Shown here piece by piece: positions 42,544 through 52,050 of a DNA stretch of 64,000 nt. The notes beneath the pieces were generated by a model. The model made no database searches. It worked only from the letters and a program-made list of their open reading frames with translations, and was not told the DNA's origin. The stretch is from Cohnella lupini (GTDB lineage: Bacteria; Bacillota; Bacilli; Paenibacillales; Paenibacillaceae), in the NCBI RefSeq assembly GCF_003386205.1, contig NZ_QRDY01000012.1, positions 86,971 through 150,970 on the forward strand. The letters are read 5' to 3'. The stretch's first letter is position 1. Each line of letters starts with the position of its first letter. The position numbers and the translations under genes were made by a program.

Positions 42544-44610
42544 CTAATTCCTATTGAAGTAGACGATGAAAGGATTCGAGCCGTCCGTTGTTTTCAATCC
42601 GTTCCACTTCGGCGCATCGGTGATGATATTCGGCACGAAGGACATTTCATAGCTACGATCGGATCTTAATTCGTCGCGCAGCCTGAGTACGACTTCGGTG
42701 ACGATTTTCCCCTTATCGTTAAGCTCGTCGTAATCGATGGCCACGTTATTTCCGTCGCGGTCGCGAATACGGAAAGCCGTCTCGTCGACGTTCGTGACCG
42801 GTTCGCTGAAGACGACCCTGACCGACTTGTCGCCCGTTGCCACGACCTGGGTTACGTAAGGGACCTGGTTCTCGACGTGAGTTCCGGCGAATGTTCTCGT
42901 GGAATGGTCACCGGAAGTATCCAAGCCCGATACTCCCGTCACCTTACCGACGTATACATGACCGGCAAGGAACAACTTTTGATTATTGTCCTTCGCTCGA
43001 TATTGGAACGTATAAGCCTTATCGTTTCCGGCTTTCGGACGGACAAAGGGTACCCATTCGTTCGTCGGCAGATTTGCCCCGTTGTCCGTCAGAATGGTCA
43101 GCTTCAGATTACTGACGTCGTTAGCCGTAATGGTTCGGTCAAACACGACTTCCACCATGCTTTCATTGATCGCCGTCACGCTTGCCAATTGAACGGACAC
43201 ATCGGGATTGGCAATGCCTCCGAACATCCAATTGGATGACGTATCCATCACGTTGCCGGCGAGATCCGGGATATTGGCGATCGTCAGCTTATAGATCGTT
43301 GCATCCTTCTGCGCGGAAGTCTTCAAGGTAACGGTAGTTCCATCGCTACCCAATGCGGCTTGAATGACGGACAATCCTTGGTCGATTTTGTAACGTTCGG
43401 TTTGATTGGCGTATTCCGGTTTGACTTTCTCGCTGAATTTTACGGTAATCGTTGCGTTGGCGTTCACTTGGACGGAGTTGACCTTCGGCTTCGTATTGTC
43501 GTTATTTCCGACGAGATACAAGTCGCTTCGTGCGTCCATCACGTTTCCTGCCAAGTCCTTTACGTTGCGGATGGTCAATTGATAGGTTTTGCCGTCCGAT
43601 TGATCCTTCGTCGTAAATATGACTTTCTTAGGATCAGCCGAAAGCTGCAAAGTCGATAACTTTAAGCCGTTATTGAACTGGTAATTATCGATACGGGTTG
43701 CCGAAGCAGCCTCCACGGGCTCCGAGAACGTCACCTCGTAAGAGTTGCTACCAAGTCTCGCTAGCTGCGTCACCTGCGGTTTGGTTATATCGTCCTGAGC
43801 GGACAAGTAACCCCACGTACCGTCGTCTACGTAAAGAGTGTGCAAGACCCCTCCGAGCTGCTTATCCGTCCACAGCTGAACCGACATGCCGTCTTGGTTT
43901 AAAGTGGCTTGCTGAATGCTGCGGGTATTGCCGTAAACATCTTTAATCGAGAATCTGCTTTTGTCGACCTGATTGATCTTTTGAAGTAGATTCACTCTTA
44001 TCGATTGATTAGAGATCACGTCGACGGAGCGGATATGAAGAGGCTCCACGTTAGTCTCCTCGTAAATGGCATAAGCGGCTTCTACGAGCAATCCTCTTGT
44101 CGCATCGACCGTATAGTCGCTGAGCTGAGGGATCAGCTTACGGTCTAACGCCAGACTGACGGCTCCTCTGGCCCATTTGGATACTTTGCCGGTTACCGGA
44201 GTGGAACCGCTGCCGGATAATCCGTAGCTGCGGATGAACACGGCCGCGAGCTGCTCTACCGTAACGTTCAGCACCGGAGAGAACACTTTGGTCTGCGTTC
44301 CGCTCATTAACTTCGCGCGGGTAACGGATTCGATTTCCTGAAAGGACCAGCGCGACTTCAGAACGTCGCTATAGCTTGGCGAGGTCGCCCTCACCGGTAA
44401 TTCGAGCAAACGGAATAAGACGGTCGCCATTTGTTCGCGGGTCATCGGGTCGAATAAACGCGAGCTCCCATCGGCAAAACCGGTAAAAATGTTTTTCTGT
44501 TTCAATACTTCGAACTTCTGCTCGGTCGATAAATTCGATGCGCCTTCGACCGTGAGCGGCACGCTGAACAGCATCAGCAAAGCCAGAAGTCCAATGAACG
44601 TTCTCCTCAT
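42544..44610 (-). CDS. SLH-domain surface protein with Ig-like repeats
   Basis: 688 residues. Signal peptide MRRTFIGLLALLMLFSVPLT, then S-layer-homology domains at about 30-190 (ITGFADGSSRLFDPMTREQM-like, VTVEQLAAVFIRSYG) that anchor to pyruvylated wall polymer. The rest is a series of SbsA-type Ig-like domains (VTFSEPVEAASATRIDNYQF, VKFSEKVKPEYANQTERYKI, VVFSEPVTNVDETAFRIRDR), each with the recurring FSEPV motif. No enzyme domain is seen. Single-gene unit with its own promoter region. Confidence 0.9.
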   Translation of the reverse strand: MRRTFIGLLALLMLFSVPLTVEGASNLSTEQKFEVLKQKNIFTGFADGSSRLFDPMTREQMATVLFRLLELPVRATSPSYSDVLKSRWSFQEIESVTRAKLMSGTQTKVFSPVLNVTVEQLAAVFIRSYGLSGSGSTPVTGKVSKWARGAVSLALDRKLIPQLSDYTVDATRGLLVEAAYAIYEETNVEPLHIRSVDVISNQSIRVNLLQKINQVDKSRFSIKDVYGNTRSIQQATLNQDGMSVQLWTDKQLGGVLHTLYVDDGTWGYLSAQDDITKPQVTQLARLGSNSYEVTFSEPVEAASATRIDNYQFNNGLKLSTLQLSADPKKVIFTTKDQSDGKTYQLTIRNVKDLAGNVMDARSDLYLVGNNDNTKPKVNSVQVNANATITVKFSEKVKPEYANQTERYKIDQGLSVIQAALGSDGTTVTLKTSAQKDATIYKLTIANIPDLAGNVMDTSSNWMFGGIANPDVSVQLASVTAINESMVEVVFDRTITANDVSNLKLTILTDNGANLPTNEWVPFVRPKAGNDKAYTFQYRAKDNNQKLFLAGHVYVGKVTGVSGLDTSGDHSTRTFAGTHVENQVPYVTQVVATGDKSVRVVFSEPVTNVDETAFRIRDRDGNNVAIDYDELNDKGKIVTEVVLRLRDELRSDRSYEMSFVPNIITDAPKWNGLKTTDGSNPFIVYFNRN

Positions 44611-44706
44611 CCCGCTTCCTCCTCTTATCCGCCCCGGGTCGAAACTTTTTACGGTTGCGGCGGCCCTACATGTTTGACGCGAGGTCGATACGATATGTTT
44701 CTTTAA

Positions 44707-44727
44707 TGAGAAAATTCTCAGATTATA
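44707..44727 (-). promoter_or_regulatory. -10 box with palindrome upstream of the SLH gene
   Basis: On the minus strand TATAAT (44722-44727) is followed at once by TGAGAATTTTCTCA (44707-44720), a perfect 14-bp palindrome. The arrangement suggests an operator at the start site. The rest of this 349-bp gap holds short GAGGTTGGG-like repeats (44834-44900) and nothing else I can name. Confidence 0.45.
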
Positions 44728-44936
44728 GATACGATTCGGATCAATTCACTGGAGTTTAACAACATGCATGCGACACCCCGTAACTAATCCCATAGAACAG
44801 ATTGTCCTACCCACGGATTACAAGTGTCACAATACTGAGGTTCGATAGTGTTTTCTGAGGTTGGGTCTATTCGCGTTGAGGTGTGACTGAGGTTGGGAGA
44901 TTGATCTTAACGGCGTGTCATGCCGCTGTTGAACAG

Positions 44937-44962
44937 CTAGCCATCGCCGCCGGCGACGGCTA
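44937..44962 (-). terminator. Hairpin at the end of the phosphoesterase gene
   Basis: TAGCCATCGCCG and CGGCGACGGCTA pair with one mismatch; the stop codon of the phosphoesterase gene is part of the stem. Confidence 0.6.
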
Positions 44963-45904
44963 TGCTCTTGAGTACCAAACCGGGGAATGTTGGCGGGGGG
45001 ACGTTACTTTCTTGCCGTTGGCCAGATGCAACCAGGTGGTAAAGTCGTTCTCTCCTTGACTAATCCGGATGACGCGGGCTCCCCTTTGGAAGAATGATCT
45101 TCCGTAAGTGTTATATCCCGTTGCCCGCCCGTAACAAAGTCGAATGCCGTGCAGCCTGCCCTCGTAATCGTTGATATGATCGTGGCCGCAAAACGTCCCC
45201 ATCATTCCTCCGGCACGCACCATCTCCGCGAAGAAGCCCGAGTTGATCGTCGGGGATTGCACCTTCTCGTAACGATGCCCGTAACAGATTTCGCGATCCC
45301 AAGCTTCCCGATATTCCGGAAGGGGGATATGGAAGAATGCTAGAGAAGGAAGAGGAACGCCCTCGTTCTGCTCTTGAATCCGACTCGCCTGCGATTGGTA
45401 CCAATCGATCTGGCTCTGATGTATCCAATCATACCCCGGAACGGTAGGCAGCTCCGAATAAGCGCCGCTATCGAGGAAAAACAACGCGAGCGCCGGAGCT
45501 TCCCCATTCGAATCCGCCACGCGAACGACGAAATTCCCTAGCCCGTCCACCTCTTCGGGACCGGGCTCAATAATCGTCCCGCTATGCTCCAATTGAACGC
45601 CAAGCAGTTGCTCTTTGGTCACGTTACGCTCCGCGTCGTGATTGCCGAACAAGGTAACCCAAGGTATCCCGCTCGCCTCAACGACGGATACCGCATCCCT
45701 ATAGGCTTGCAAAGGATCTTTGCAGCGCAGACTCTCGATGACATCGCCCGTTAATACGATGAGATCCGGACGTTCCTCCTTTAAGACGCGCTCCATGAGA
45801 GCCTTCGTTTTTCTATCCTCCGGTTCCCCGTTATGCCAATGAAGATCGGTGAACTGCACGATCGTAAACGTTCCATCGGGCCGAAACATAAGATTATCGT
45901 TCAT
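44960..45904 (-). CDS. Calcineurin-like metallophosphoesterase
   Basis: 314 residues from ATG 45904 (GCGAGGT six to seven nt upstream). Metal motifs are complete: FTIVQFTDLHWH (D.H), VLTGDVIES (GD), LFGNHDAE (GNHD), FHIPLPE and FCGHDHIND (GHDH). No signal peptide, so probably cytosolic, similar to YkuE/PhoD-type purple-acid-like hydrolases of unknown substrate. Last gene of a five-gene minus-strand run. Confidence 0.88.
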   Translation of the reverse strand: MNDNLMFRPDGTFTIVQFTDLHWHNGEPEDRKTKALMERVLKEERPDLIVLTGDVIESLRCKDPLQAYRDAVSVVEASGIPWVTLFGNHDAERNVTKEQLLGVQLEHSGTIIEPGPEEVDGLGNFVVRVADSNGEAPALALFFLDSGAYSELPTVPGYDWIHQSQIDWYQSQASRIQEQNEGVPLPSLAFFHIPLPEYREAWDREICYGHRYEKVQSPTINSGFFAEMVRAGGMMGTFCGHDHINDYEGRLHGIRLCYGRATGYNTYGRSFFQRGARVIRISQGENDFTTWLHLANGKKVTSPRQHSPVWYSRA

Positions 45905-45953
45905 GGAATGACCTCGCATTCAACTTTCCGCCGATCCATCGTAGCAACGTCTA

Positions 45954-46433
45954 CTACTCTCTCAACGCATCGTACAGCCGGCTGGACATTTGGTTCGCGG
46001 AGTTCGTTTGCTGAGCTTGCATCGTTTTCCTGACTTTGGCCAGCTCGTCCTTGAGCCGTTGATTTTCCGCCCGGAGCGCTTTCGTCGTTTCGTCTTCCTC
46101 GGTCGCGGCTAACTTTGTCCCGTTCGCATAGTAGCTAGTCTCTTCGTAGATTCTGAACGCGATCTCAACCTCGAGGATGCCGCGCGATCGGATATGCCGA
46201 TCTATGCATTCCGCGGCGAGATCGCGCACGGCCTGTCCGCGGTCGAACCAGTTCACTTCCACGAAGGGAGAGGAGGGCACGATTTCCCCATCGAAGAGCG
46301 AAGTCGTGTGCAAGCATTCCAGCACAAAATAATCTAAAGGGCATTGGCATACGTTAGCGAGTTCTTCCGTCAACGGCTTGCTGATCGTACGAATGGTTTC
46401 GGGGGCAATTCCCCGGATTATCAGGTGAGGCAT
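45954..46433 (-). CDS. DUF1904 protein
   Basis: 159 residues. MPHLIIRGIAPETIRTISKP, LTEELANVCQCPLDYFVLEC and PFVEVNWFDRGQAVRDLAAE are the DUF1904 pattern, a tautomerase-like fold by appearance (Pro at position 2). A C-terminal coiled coil (TKALRAENQRLKDELAKVRK) extends it. Function unknown. In the run between alditol oxidase and phosphoesterase genes. Confidence 0.8.
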   Translation of the reverse strand: MPHLIIRGIAPETIRTISKPLTEELANVCQCPLDYFVLECLHTTSLFDGEIVPSSPFVEVNWFDRGQAVRDLAAECIDRHIRSRGILEVEIAFRIYEETSYYANGTKLAATEEDETTKALRAENQRLKDELAKVRKTMQAQQTNSANQMSSRLYDALRE

Positions 46434-46461
46434 CAGACGTACACTCCTTCATTCTATAAAA

Positions 46462-47766
46462 CTACAAAGCGAAGATTCTTTTTAAATACGGACTTAGGAA
46501 TAGCCCGTCCGGGTCCATCTTCTCTCTTATCTCCAGAAAGCTATCCCACTTAGGATAAGCAATCCGCAATTGCTGCGCCGTGAGCGTATGCAATTTCCCC
46601 CAATGCGGGCGTCCGCCATGGCGAAGGAAAATCCGTTCCATATCGGCGAAATATTTCTCGTACGGCATTCCGCGATACATATGAACGGCGATATACGCGG
46701 AGTCCCTCCCGTAAGCCGGACTTATCCAGATATCGTCCGCTTTGGCGAAGCGGCATTCAATCGGGAAGTGAACGCTGTAGCGCTCTCGCGCCATCGTCTC
46801 GCGCATTTCCCTAATGACGGCTTCCATTGCCTCGACCGGAAGATTGTACTCCATTTCATTGAAGCGAACAAGCCTCTTAGTCGCATAGACTCTGTGGCTA
46901 TGCTCGATCTTGCGGATAGTGGGAACCGTCGCGGCGCATAAACGGCTAATCGGTGCGCTTATCCCCGGTACCCACTTGCACAGCGAGGACAAGGCTCCGA
47001 AAGCGACGTTCTCCAGGATGACATCGCTGAGATAACTTGTTATTCTATGCGGAGTCGGTGTCTCCTCGGTCTCGTTCATGACTTTGAGCTGACAAGGCTC
47101 CGCGTACGGAAACCAATAAAACTCGAAATTGCGGTGGCTCGCGGCATAGGAGTTTAAGTTCTCCAAGCAGGTATCCAATGGTACTCTAGAGCTCTCGTAG
47201 CTCAATCTGTAAGAAGGGCGAAGCTTAAGCTTGACCTGCACGATGATTCCCATAGCGCCTAAAGAGATTTGCAGCGCCTTGAATAACTCGGGATGGGATT
47301 GCTCGGTGCAATCCCGCACTTCCCCCGTTCCGGTGACGATCGTGATTCCGATAACCTGCGTCGAGATATTGCCGAACCGGAGACCGGTTCCGTGCGTACC
47401 CGTGCTTATCGCTCCGGCGATGGACTGAACGTCGATATCGCCTAAGTTCTCCTGCGCCAATCCCTCCGAATGCAGAAGCTCACCGAGCGCCTTAAGCTTC
47501 GTACCCGCCCATACGGTCGCCGTGCGCGTTTCCGCGTTCACCTGCAATATCCCCTGCATCCGGTCAAGGGACAGAAGCATATCGTCGGACGCCACGAGAG
47601 CCGTGAACGAATGGCCCGAGCCGATGACGCGAAGTTTCCTCCCTTCCCTGCGGCATTGATTCACCGCTTCGACGACTTCGTCGATGTGGCTGGGATAGAG
47701 AACCGAACGCGGCTTTGCCCTGACGATTCCCGACCAGTTCCGCCAAACTCGTCCGCTCTTGATCAT
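46462..47766 (-). CDS. FAD-linked sugar/alditol oxidase (D-arabinono-1,4-lactone oxidase family)
   Basis: 434 residues from ATG 47766, overlapping the preceding stop as ATGA. FAD-binding motif VIGSGHSFTALVASDDMLLS contains the histidine that carries covalent FAD in alditol oxidases; GDIDVQSIAGAISTGTHGTG follows. The C-terminal ALO domain (HFPIECRFAKADDIWISPAY, GGRPHWGKLHTLTAQQLRIA) is complete. Oxidises a sugar alcohol or sugar lactone with oxygen, giving hydrogen peroxide; actual substrate unknown. Confidence 0.9.
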   Translation of the reverse strand: MIKSGRVWRNWSGIVRAKPRSVLYPSHIDEVVEAVNQCRREGRKLRVIGSGHSFTALVASDDMLLSLDRMQGILQVNAETRTATVWAGTKLKALGELLHSEGLAQENLGDIDVQSIAGAISTGTHGTGLRFGNISTQVIGITIVTGTGEVRDCTEQSHPELFKALQISLGAMGIIVQVKLKLRPSYRLSYESSRVPLDTCLENLNSYAASHRNFEFYWFPYAEPCQLKVMNETEETPTPHRITSYLSDVILENVAFGALSSLCKWVPGISAPISRLCAATVPTIRKIEHSHRVYATKRLVRFNEMEYNLPVEAMEAVIREMRETMARERYSVHFPIECRFAKADDIWISPAYGRDSAYIAVHMYRGMPYEKYFADMERIFLRHGGRPHWGKLHTLTAQQLRIAYPKWDSFLEIREKMDPDGLFLSPYLKRIFAL

Positions 47767-48953
47767 AGGAAGGTTTCCCCCATGCCTCTGTAGGTTGAAT
47801 ATCCTCCGACGATAACTCCATTCGAGACAACGTGCAGGGTATCGAACCGTTCGCACAGCTCTCCGGCTTTCGCATGACGGAAGAACACGGGATCTCCTAA
47901 TCCGATCGGCGACTTTCCTCTATTCAGAAGCGGAGTCTGAACTTCTCCGGCGCCTTCCATAGGGAATAACTCCAATCCCGCCGGCAAATACGGTTTAGGC
48001 AGCTTGATTCGATCCGCCGCTCCCGATGCCGTATAGCCGCCCCCTAAGCAAGTGACGATATCCTTCCTGGGTTGTCTCACGACTTCCACCGCGAATCCGG
48101 CAGCGGGCTCGAAGCGGAAGGAACGATAATGGTCGAATAACGTTGGACTATAGAAGCCCGAGCCTGCCGTAAGCTCCGTAACCCACTCCTCTTGCCGGGA
48201 ACTGGACAGGCTTCCCGTTCCTCCGGCATTGACGAAACGCAGCGTCAATCCGAGCTCTTGGATCCGCTGAACGATTCGTTGCCTCCGCAAAGCTACCTCG
48301 CGAATAGAACGGCTTTTCAAATATCGCACCACGTTATTTTTCAGGGCTGCGCCCGGAACAAGGTCCCCTACGCCGGCGATCTGCGCTTCGTAACCCATGA
48401 TGCCGTCTAGCCATACCCACTTAGAGTTCATGATCTTCTCCACGACGGGACGCACATGATCCCAATCGCGTAAGGGAGAACGCCACACTCCGAATCGCAG
48501 CCCGGGATAATTGGCCGACATGTCGATATCCAAGCACAACGGCAAACGAACTCCTCGTTCTTGCGCTATTTTCTCAAGATGGTCCACATGCTCCAAGCAA
48601 TCCGCCATGAACGTGATCCCATGACCCTCGCCGATCAGATCGGCCAATAGCCTTATCCCTCCGGGCTCCCAAACGGGGTAACCCAGCAATAAATCCTGTA
48701 AGCCCTGCTTAGCCAAGAAAGCCGCTTCCGTTGCCGTATAACACATGATTCCTTGGAAGGTGTCGTCCGATCGCATAATACGACGCAGCACTTCCACGGA
48801 GCGAATCGACTTGCTGGCCACGCGAATCTTCTTGTTCCCCGCCGCGCGGGCAATTTCGCGAATGTTGCGATCGAGTAGATCAATATCCACGTAAGCGAAG
48901 GGCATCGGGATGCTCGCGAAAGCTTTCTTGTAGGTTTCGTAGTCGGGAGTCAG
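47763..48953 (-). CDS. PLP-dependent amino-acid deaminase/aldolase (alanine-racemase fold); probable CTG start
   Basis: About 396 residues if begun at CTG 48953 (LTPDYETYKKAFASIPMPFA), 380 if begun at ATG 48905. The longer form is preferred because the added residues match the usual start of this family and AAAGGG lies 8 nt before the CTG, while ATG 48905 has no ribosome site. Alanine-racemase-like N-terminal barrel with PLP lysine in RVASKSIRSVEVLRR, metal-type C-terminal domain (VTCLGGGYTASGAADRI, FFRHAKAGELCERFDTLHVV). Acts on hydroxy-amino acids or D-amino acids in relatives. Confidence 0.85.
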   Translation of the reverse strand: MTPDYETYKKAFASIPMPFAYVDIDLLDRNIREIARAAGNKKIRVASKSIRSVEVLRRIMRSDDTFQGIMCYTATEAAFLAKQGLQDLLLGYPVWEPGGIRLLADLIGEGHGITFMADCLEHVDHLEKIAQERGVRLPLCLDIDMSANYPGLRFGVWRSPLRDWDHVRPVVEKIMNSKWVWLDGIMGYEAQIAGVGDLVPGAALKNNVVRYLKSRSIREVALRRQRIVQRIQELGLTLRFVNAGGTGSLSSSRQEEWVTELTAGSGFYSPTLFDHYRSFRFEPAAGFAVEVVRQPRKDIVTCLGGGYTASGAADRIKLPKPYLPAGLELFPMEGAGEVQTPLLNRGKSPIGLGDPVFFRHAKAGELCERFDTLHVVSNGVIVGGYSTYRGMGETFL

Positions 48954-48978
48954 GATGATCGCCCTTTCTTCGTCGCGA

Positions 48979-50379
48979 TTAGCGTAACAGCTTGCGTATG
49001 ATGGTCATTCCCCACTTGGAAGTAGGGTAACGAAAAGGAAAATCGATTCTGTTCGACTGTTTAAGCATCCCTTTGTAATGAGAGAACGCGCGAAAGCCAT
49101 GCTCGCCATGGTAGCTACCGATCCCGCTTGATCCGATGCCGCCGAACGGCAAATACGGAGTTCCGAGATGAATGATCGTATCGTTAATGCAGCCTCCCCC
49201 GAAAGGGATCCGTCCAACGATCTCGTTCCGGAAGCCGGAACTACCTGAAAACACGTATAGAGCAAGCGGCTTCGGGTTCGCTTCGACGATAGCTATGGCT
49301 TCTTCCGTTTCCTCGTATTCCAATACGGGCAATATCGGTCCGAATATCTCTTCCTTCATTACCTTCGACTCTAGCGATACTCCTTCCAGAAGGGTCGGCG
49401 CGATCTGACGGGCCTCGACGTCAAACTGTCCGCCGTAAGCGATACGCCCATCCTCCAAATAACCGATAAGCCTTCGGAAGTGCCGTTCGTTCACGATTTT
49501 ACCGTATGCCGGATGTTGAATCGGCTCGGTCCCGTAGAAAGCTTCAACGACTTTGGCGATACCGGCAACAAGCTCTTGCTTAACGTCCTTATGAACGAGC
49601 AGATAGTCTGGAGCGACGCAGGTTTGTCCGACGTTCGTTAATTTCCCGTAGACGATCCGCTTGGCGGCAAGCTCGAGATTAGCGTCCTTATGCACGATGC
49701 ACGGACTCTTCCCTCCGAGTTCGAGCGTCACCGGAATGAGCTTCTCCGCTGCCGCCTTCATGACGACCTTCCCTACGGTCGGACTGCCGGTGAAGAAGAA
49801 GTGATCGAACGGCTGCTTCAGCAGTTCCGCGCTTGTCTCAGCCCCGCCTTCGACCACGGCGATGTATTCCGGCGGGAACGTACGTCCGATAAGCCCCGCA
49901 AGCGCCCGGGAAGTCGCAGGCGCCATTTCCGAGGGCTTCATGACCAACGTATTCCCCGCGGCTATGGCTGCCACGACCGGAACAAGCATCAAGTTGACCG
50001 GGTAATTCCAAGGTCCGATTATTAACGAAGTGCCGAGAGGCTCGGGTACGATCCGGCTGCTCGCGCCGATGTGACTCAAGGGGGTGCGGATTCTCCTCGC
50101 CTTGGACCAACGGCGAACATGTCGCAGCGCCACGCGAATTTCCTTTAGTACGATGCCAATCTCGGTGGAATACGCTTCCAGCGGGGATTTGTTCAAATCC
50201 TGTTTCAGCGCGTTCAATAATTCAGGTTCGAAGGAATGAACGGCGTTCCTAAGCTTATGGAGTTGCTCCTTGCGGAACGCGACCGACCTCGTAGCCCCGC
50301 TTCGGTAATAGTTTTGTTGCCGGCTTACAAGGGCCTCTAACTGCACGGATTCGGTCGCATGGAACAAGTTATCGTTCAA
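48979..50379 (-). CDS. NAD(P)-dependent aldehyde dehydrogenase (class 3-like)
   Basis: 466 residues from a TTG with AAGGAG seven nt upstream. Motifs: IIGPWNYPVNLMLVPVVAAI, FFTGSPTVGKVVMKAAAEK, VTLELGGKSPCIV (catalytic Glu), GQTCVAPDYLLV (catalytic Cys), EEIFGPILPVL. Short class 3/fatty-aldehyde type. First gene of the run, 25 nt before the PLP-enzyme start. Confidence 0.93.
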   Translation of the reverse strand: MNDNLFHATESVQLEALVSRQQNYYRSGATRSVAFRKEQLHKLRNAVHSFEPELLNALKQDLNKSPLEAYSTEIGIVLKEIRVALRHVRRWSKARRIRTPLSHIGASSRIVPEPLGTSLIIGPWNYPVNLMLVPVVAAIAAGNTLVMKPSEMAPATSRALAGLIGRTFPPEYIAVVEGGAETSAELLKQPFDHFFFTGSPTVGKVVMKAAAEKLIPVTLELGGKSPCIVHKDANLELAAKRIVYGKLTNVGQTCVAPDYLLVHKDVKQELVAGIAKVVEAFYGTEPIQHPAYGKIVNERHFRRLIGYLEDGRIAYGGQFDVEARQIAPTLLEGVSLESKVMKEEIFGPILPVLEYEETEEAIAIVEANPKPLALYVFSGSSGFRNEIVGRIPFGGGCINDTIIHLGTPYLPFGGIGSSGIGSYHGEHGFRAFSHYKGMLKQSNRIDFPFRYPTSKWGMTIIRKLLR

Positions 50380-50545
50380 AGGTTCGCTCCTTCGCGGCGT
50401 CGGTCGATAAGCCGGATATGAATTTTGCTTTACTCAGATTATCTAGGTAAATAGACCCTATTGTAAAGAGTTTTCTGACAATTTGAGGTTGCAGGTATAC
50501 ATACCCGTAAGGTATGATCGATTTAAATACGGAGGTGTTTCAGTA

Positions 50546-50740
50546 ATGGCAAGTTCGAAATCGAAGCAATACCGAAGAAAGACGGAGAAGGCTGGCCTTA
50601 ACAACCCTGAAATCGGCCGAAATCATTGGCATCGAAAGCCGCAAACGCAAGTCGTGGGCAACAAGAAAGCAGAACAGCGCCGAACGCAATGCCGCAACAA
50701 GGGCAGGAGCGACGGCGCTTATTTTTTGTCCGCGGGGTAA
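50546..50740 (+). CDS. Small basic conserved protein
   Basis: 64 residues from ATG 50546, with GGAGGT 9-10 nt upstream; the longer frame to 50483 has none. MASSKSKQYRRKTEKAGLNN, then PEIGRNHWHRKPQTQVVGNK, is rich in Lys and Arg. Resembles short Bacillales proteins with an S-K-(x)n-R-(K/R)-x-G-x-x-NPE start. Possibly nucleic-acid binding; function unknown. Confidence 0.7.
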   Translation: MASSKSKQYRRKTEKAGLNNPEIGRNHWHRKPQTQVVGNKKAEQRRTQCRNKGRSDGAYFLSAG

Positions 50741-50850
50741 CCGAATCTCGTTCTCCGATCCTATTCTTCGACAATTAATGCGGAAAATATCGGATACTTA
50801 TGATAGGATCTCTGTATATCCACTTTCTCCCAGGACGGAGGCTTGCTCCG

Positions 50851-52050
50851 ATGAGCAGCGGTCAATCGCGTTCTCGATGGTTCGTCATTGTCTCTTATGC
50901 TTTGTTGGCTGCTGTAACGCAATTACTATGGGTCACCTATACTCCCATCACGAAAGCTTCGGCCGAATATTGGAGCGTCTCCGTCGACGCCGTCGGCTGG
51001 TTATCGCAGGTATTCCCTCTAGCGTACGTCGTCCTGGCATTGCCCTTCGGATACTGGGCGGATCGTTCCTTCAAAGGAACATTAGCCATCGGGGCTCTGC
51101 TCACCGGAGTCGGAGCGTTGATTCGCGTACTTCCCGGTTACGAATATTCTCTGATCGGTCAAATCGTCATATCGGTCGGTCAACCGCTCGTCCTCAACGG
51201 AATCAACAAATTAGCCGCCCAATACGCGGCTCCCGAACGCAGGCCACTTGCCATCGCAATCGGCTCTGCCAGCCTCTTCGTCGGCATTCTGGTCTCTACC
51301 GTCAGCGTGCCTTTACTCTTGGAAAGCAAGGGCATGCCGGTGGTCGTTCAATCTCAAGCAATACTTAGCGCCGTCGTCGTTACCCTCTTCCTGTTCGCCT
51401 TGAGAATACGTCCCGCCTTTGCCGACGACACGAACGCTACGGTACCCATCGGATCCATATGGTCTAATAAATGGGTTCGGCAATACAGTTTCCTGTTATT
51501 TCTCGGCTTCGGATTGTTCGTGACGTTGACCACATGGCTTGAGGTACTGTCCACGGACAGCGGATTTAACGCGGAGCAGGTCGGTTTGGCGCTAGGAGCA
51601 ATGACGCTTGCCGGCATAGCCGGCGCGGCATTCATTCCGGATTGGGCCATGCTCGGATTGCGGGGACGCGGAGTGCTGTGCGCCTCCTTAGCAGCGAGCG
51701 TCGCGATGCTGATCGCCTTAGCGGCCAACTCGCCCTTCTGGCTGTTCACTGCTCTGCTGGCCTTGTCCGGCTGCTTGTTACTCGCCAATCTGCCGATCAT
51801 CCTATCGTCCGCAGAAGCCAAAGCACCATCGGGGGCAGCGGGAACGGTGACGGCCGTGCTTCTCCTATCCGGAAACCTAGGCGGGATCGTCCTCGCTCTG
51901 TGCGTGCAATTCATGCTGGACAGCCGAACGTTAGCCATCTTTTTCCTCGTTGCGGTAGTGGCCGTCACCGTACCTGTCGCGTTGAAATTCCCTTCCTTGA
52001 CGGCGGCGGCCGGTTCCAAAAGTTCGAATGCCGCCGATCAGGCTTCGTAA
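50851..52050 (+). CDS. MFS transporter (CynX/FLVCR-like)
   Basis: 399 residues from ATG 50851 with GGAGG nine nt upstream. Twelve hydrophobic segments; motif A-like loop LPFGYWADRSFKGTLAIGAL after TM2, and TM-rich halves joined by a loop with SIWSNKWVRQYSFLLFLGFG. Substrate not predictable. Its 3' end overlaps the convergent permease gene by 13 bp. Confidence 0.88.
   Translation: MSSGQSRSRWFVIVSYALLAAVTQLLWVTYTPITKASAEYWSVSVDAVGWLSQVFPLAYVVLALPFGYWADRSFKGTLAIGALLTGVGALIRVLPGYEYSLIGQIVISVGQPLVLNGINKLAAQYAAPERRPLAIAIGSASLFVGILVSTVSVPLLLESKGMPVVVQSQAILSAVVVTLFLFALRIRPAFADDTNATVPIGSIWSNKWVRQYSFLLFLGFGLFVTLTTWLEVLSTDSGFNAEQVGLALGAMTLAGIAGAAFIPDWAMLGLRGRGVLCASLAASVAMLIALAANSPFWLFTALLALSGCLLLANLPIILSSAEAKAPSGAAGTVTAVLLLSGNLGGIVLALCVQFMLDSRTLAIFFLVAVVAVTVPVALKFPSLTAAAGSKSSNAADQAS

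Noticed and set aside
51354..52019. 221-codon minus-strand frame
   Set aside because: Antisense of the MFS transporter gene; low-complexity Ala/Ser content.
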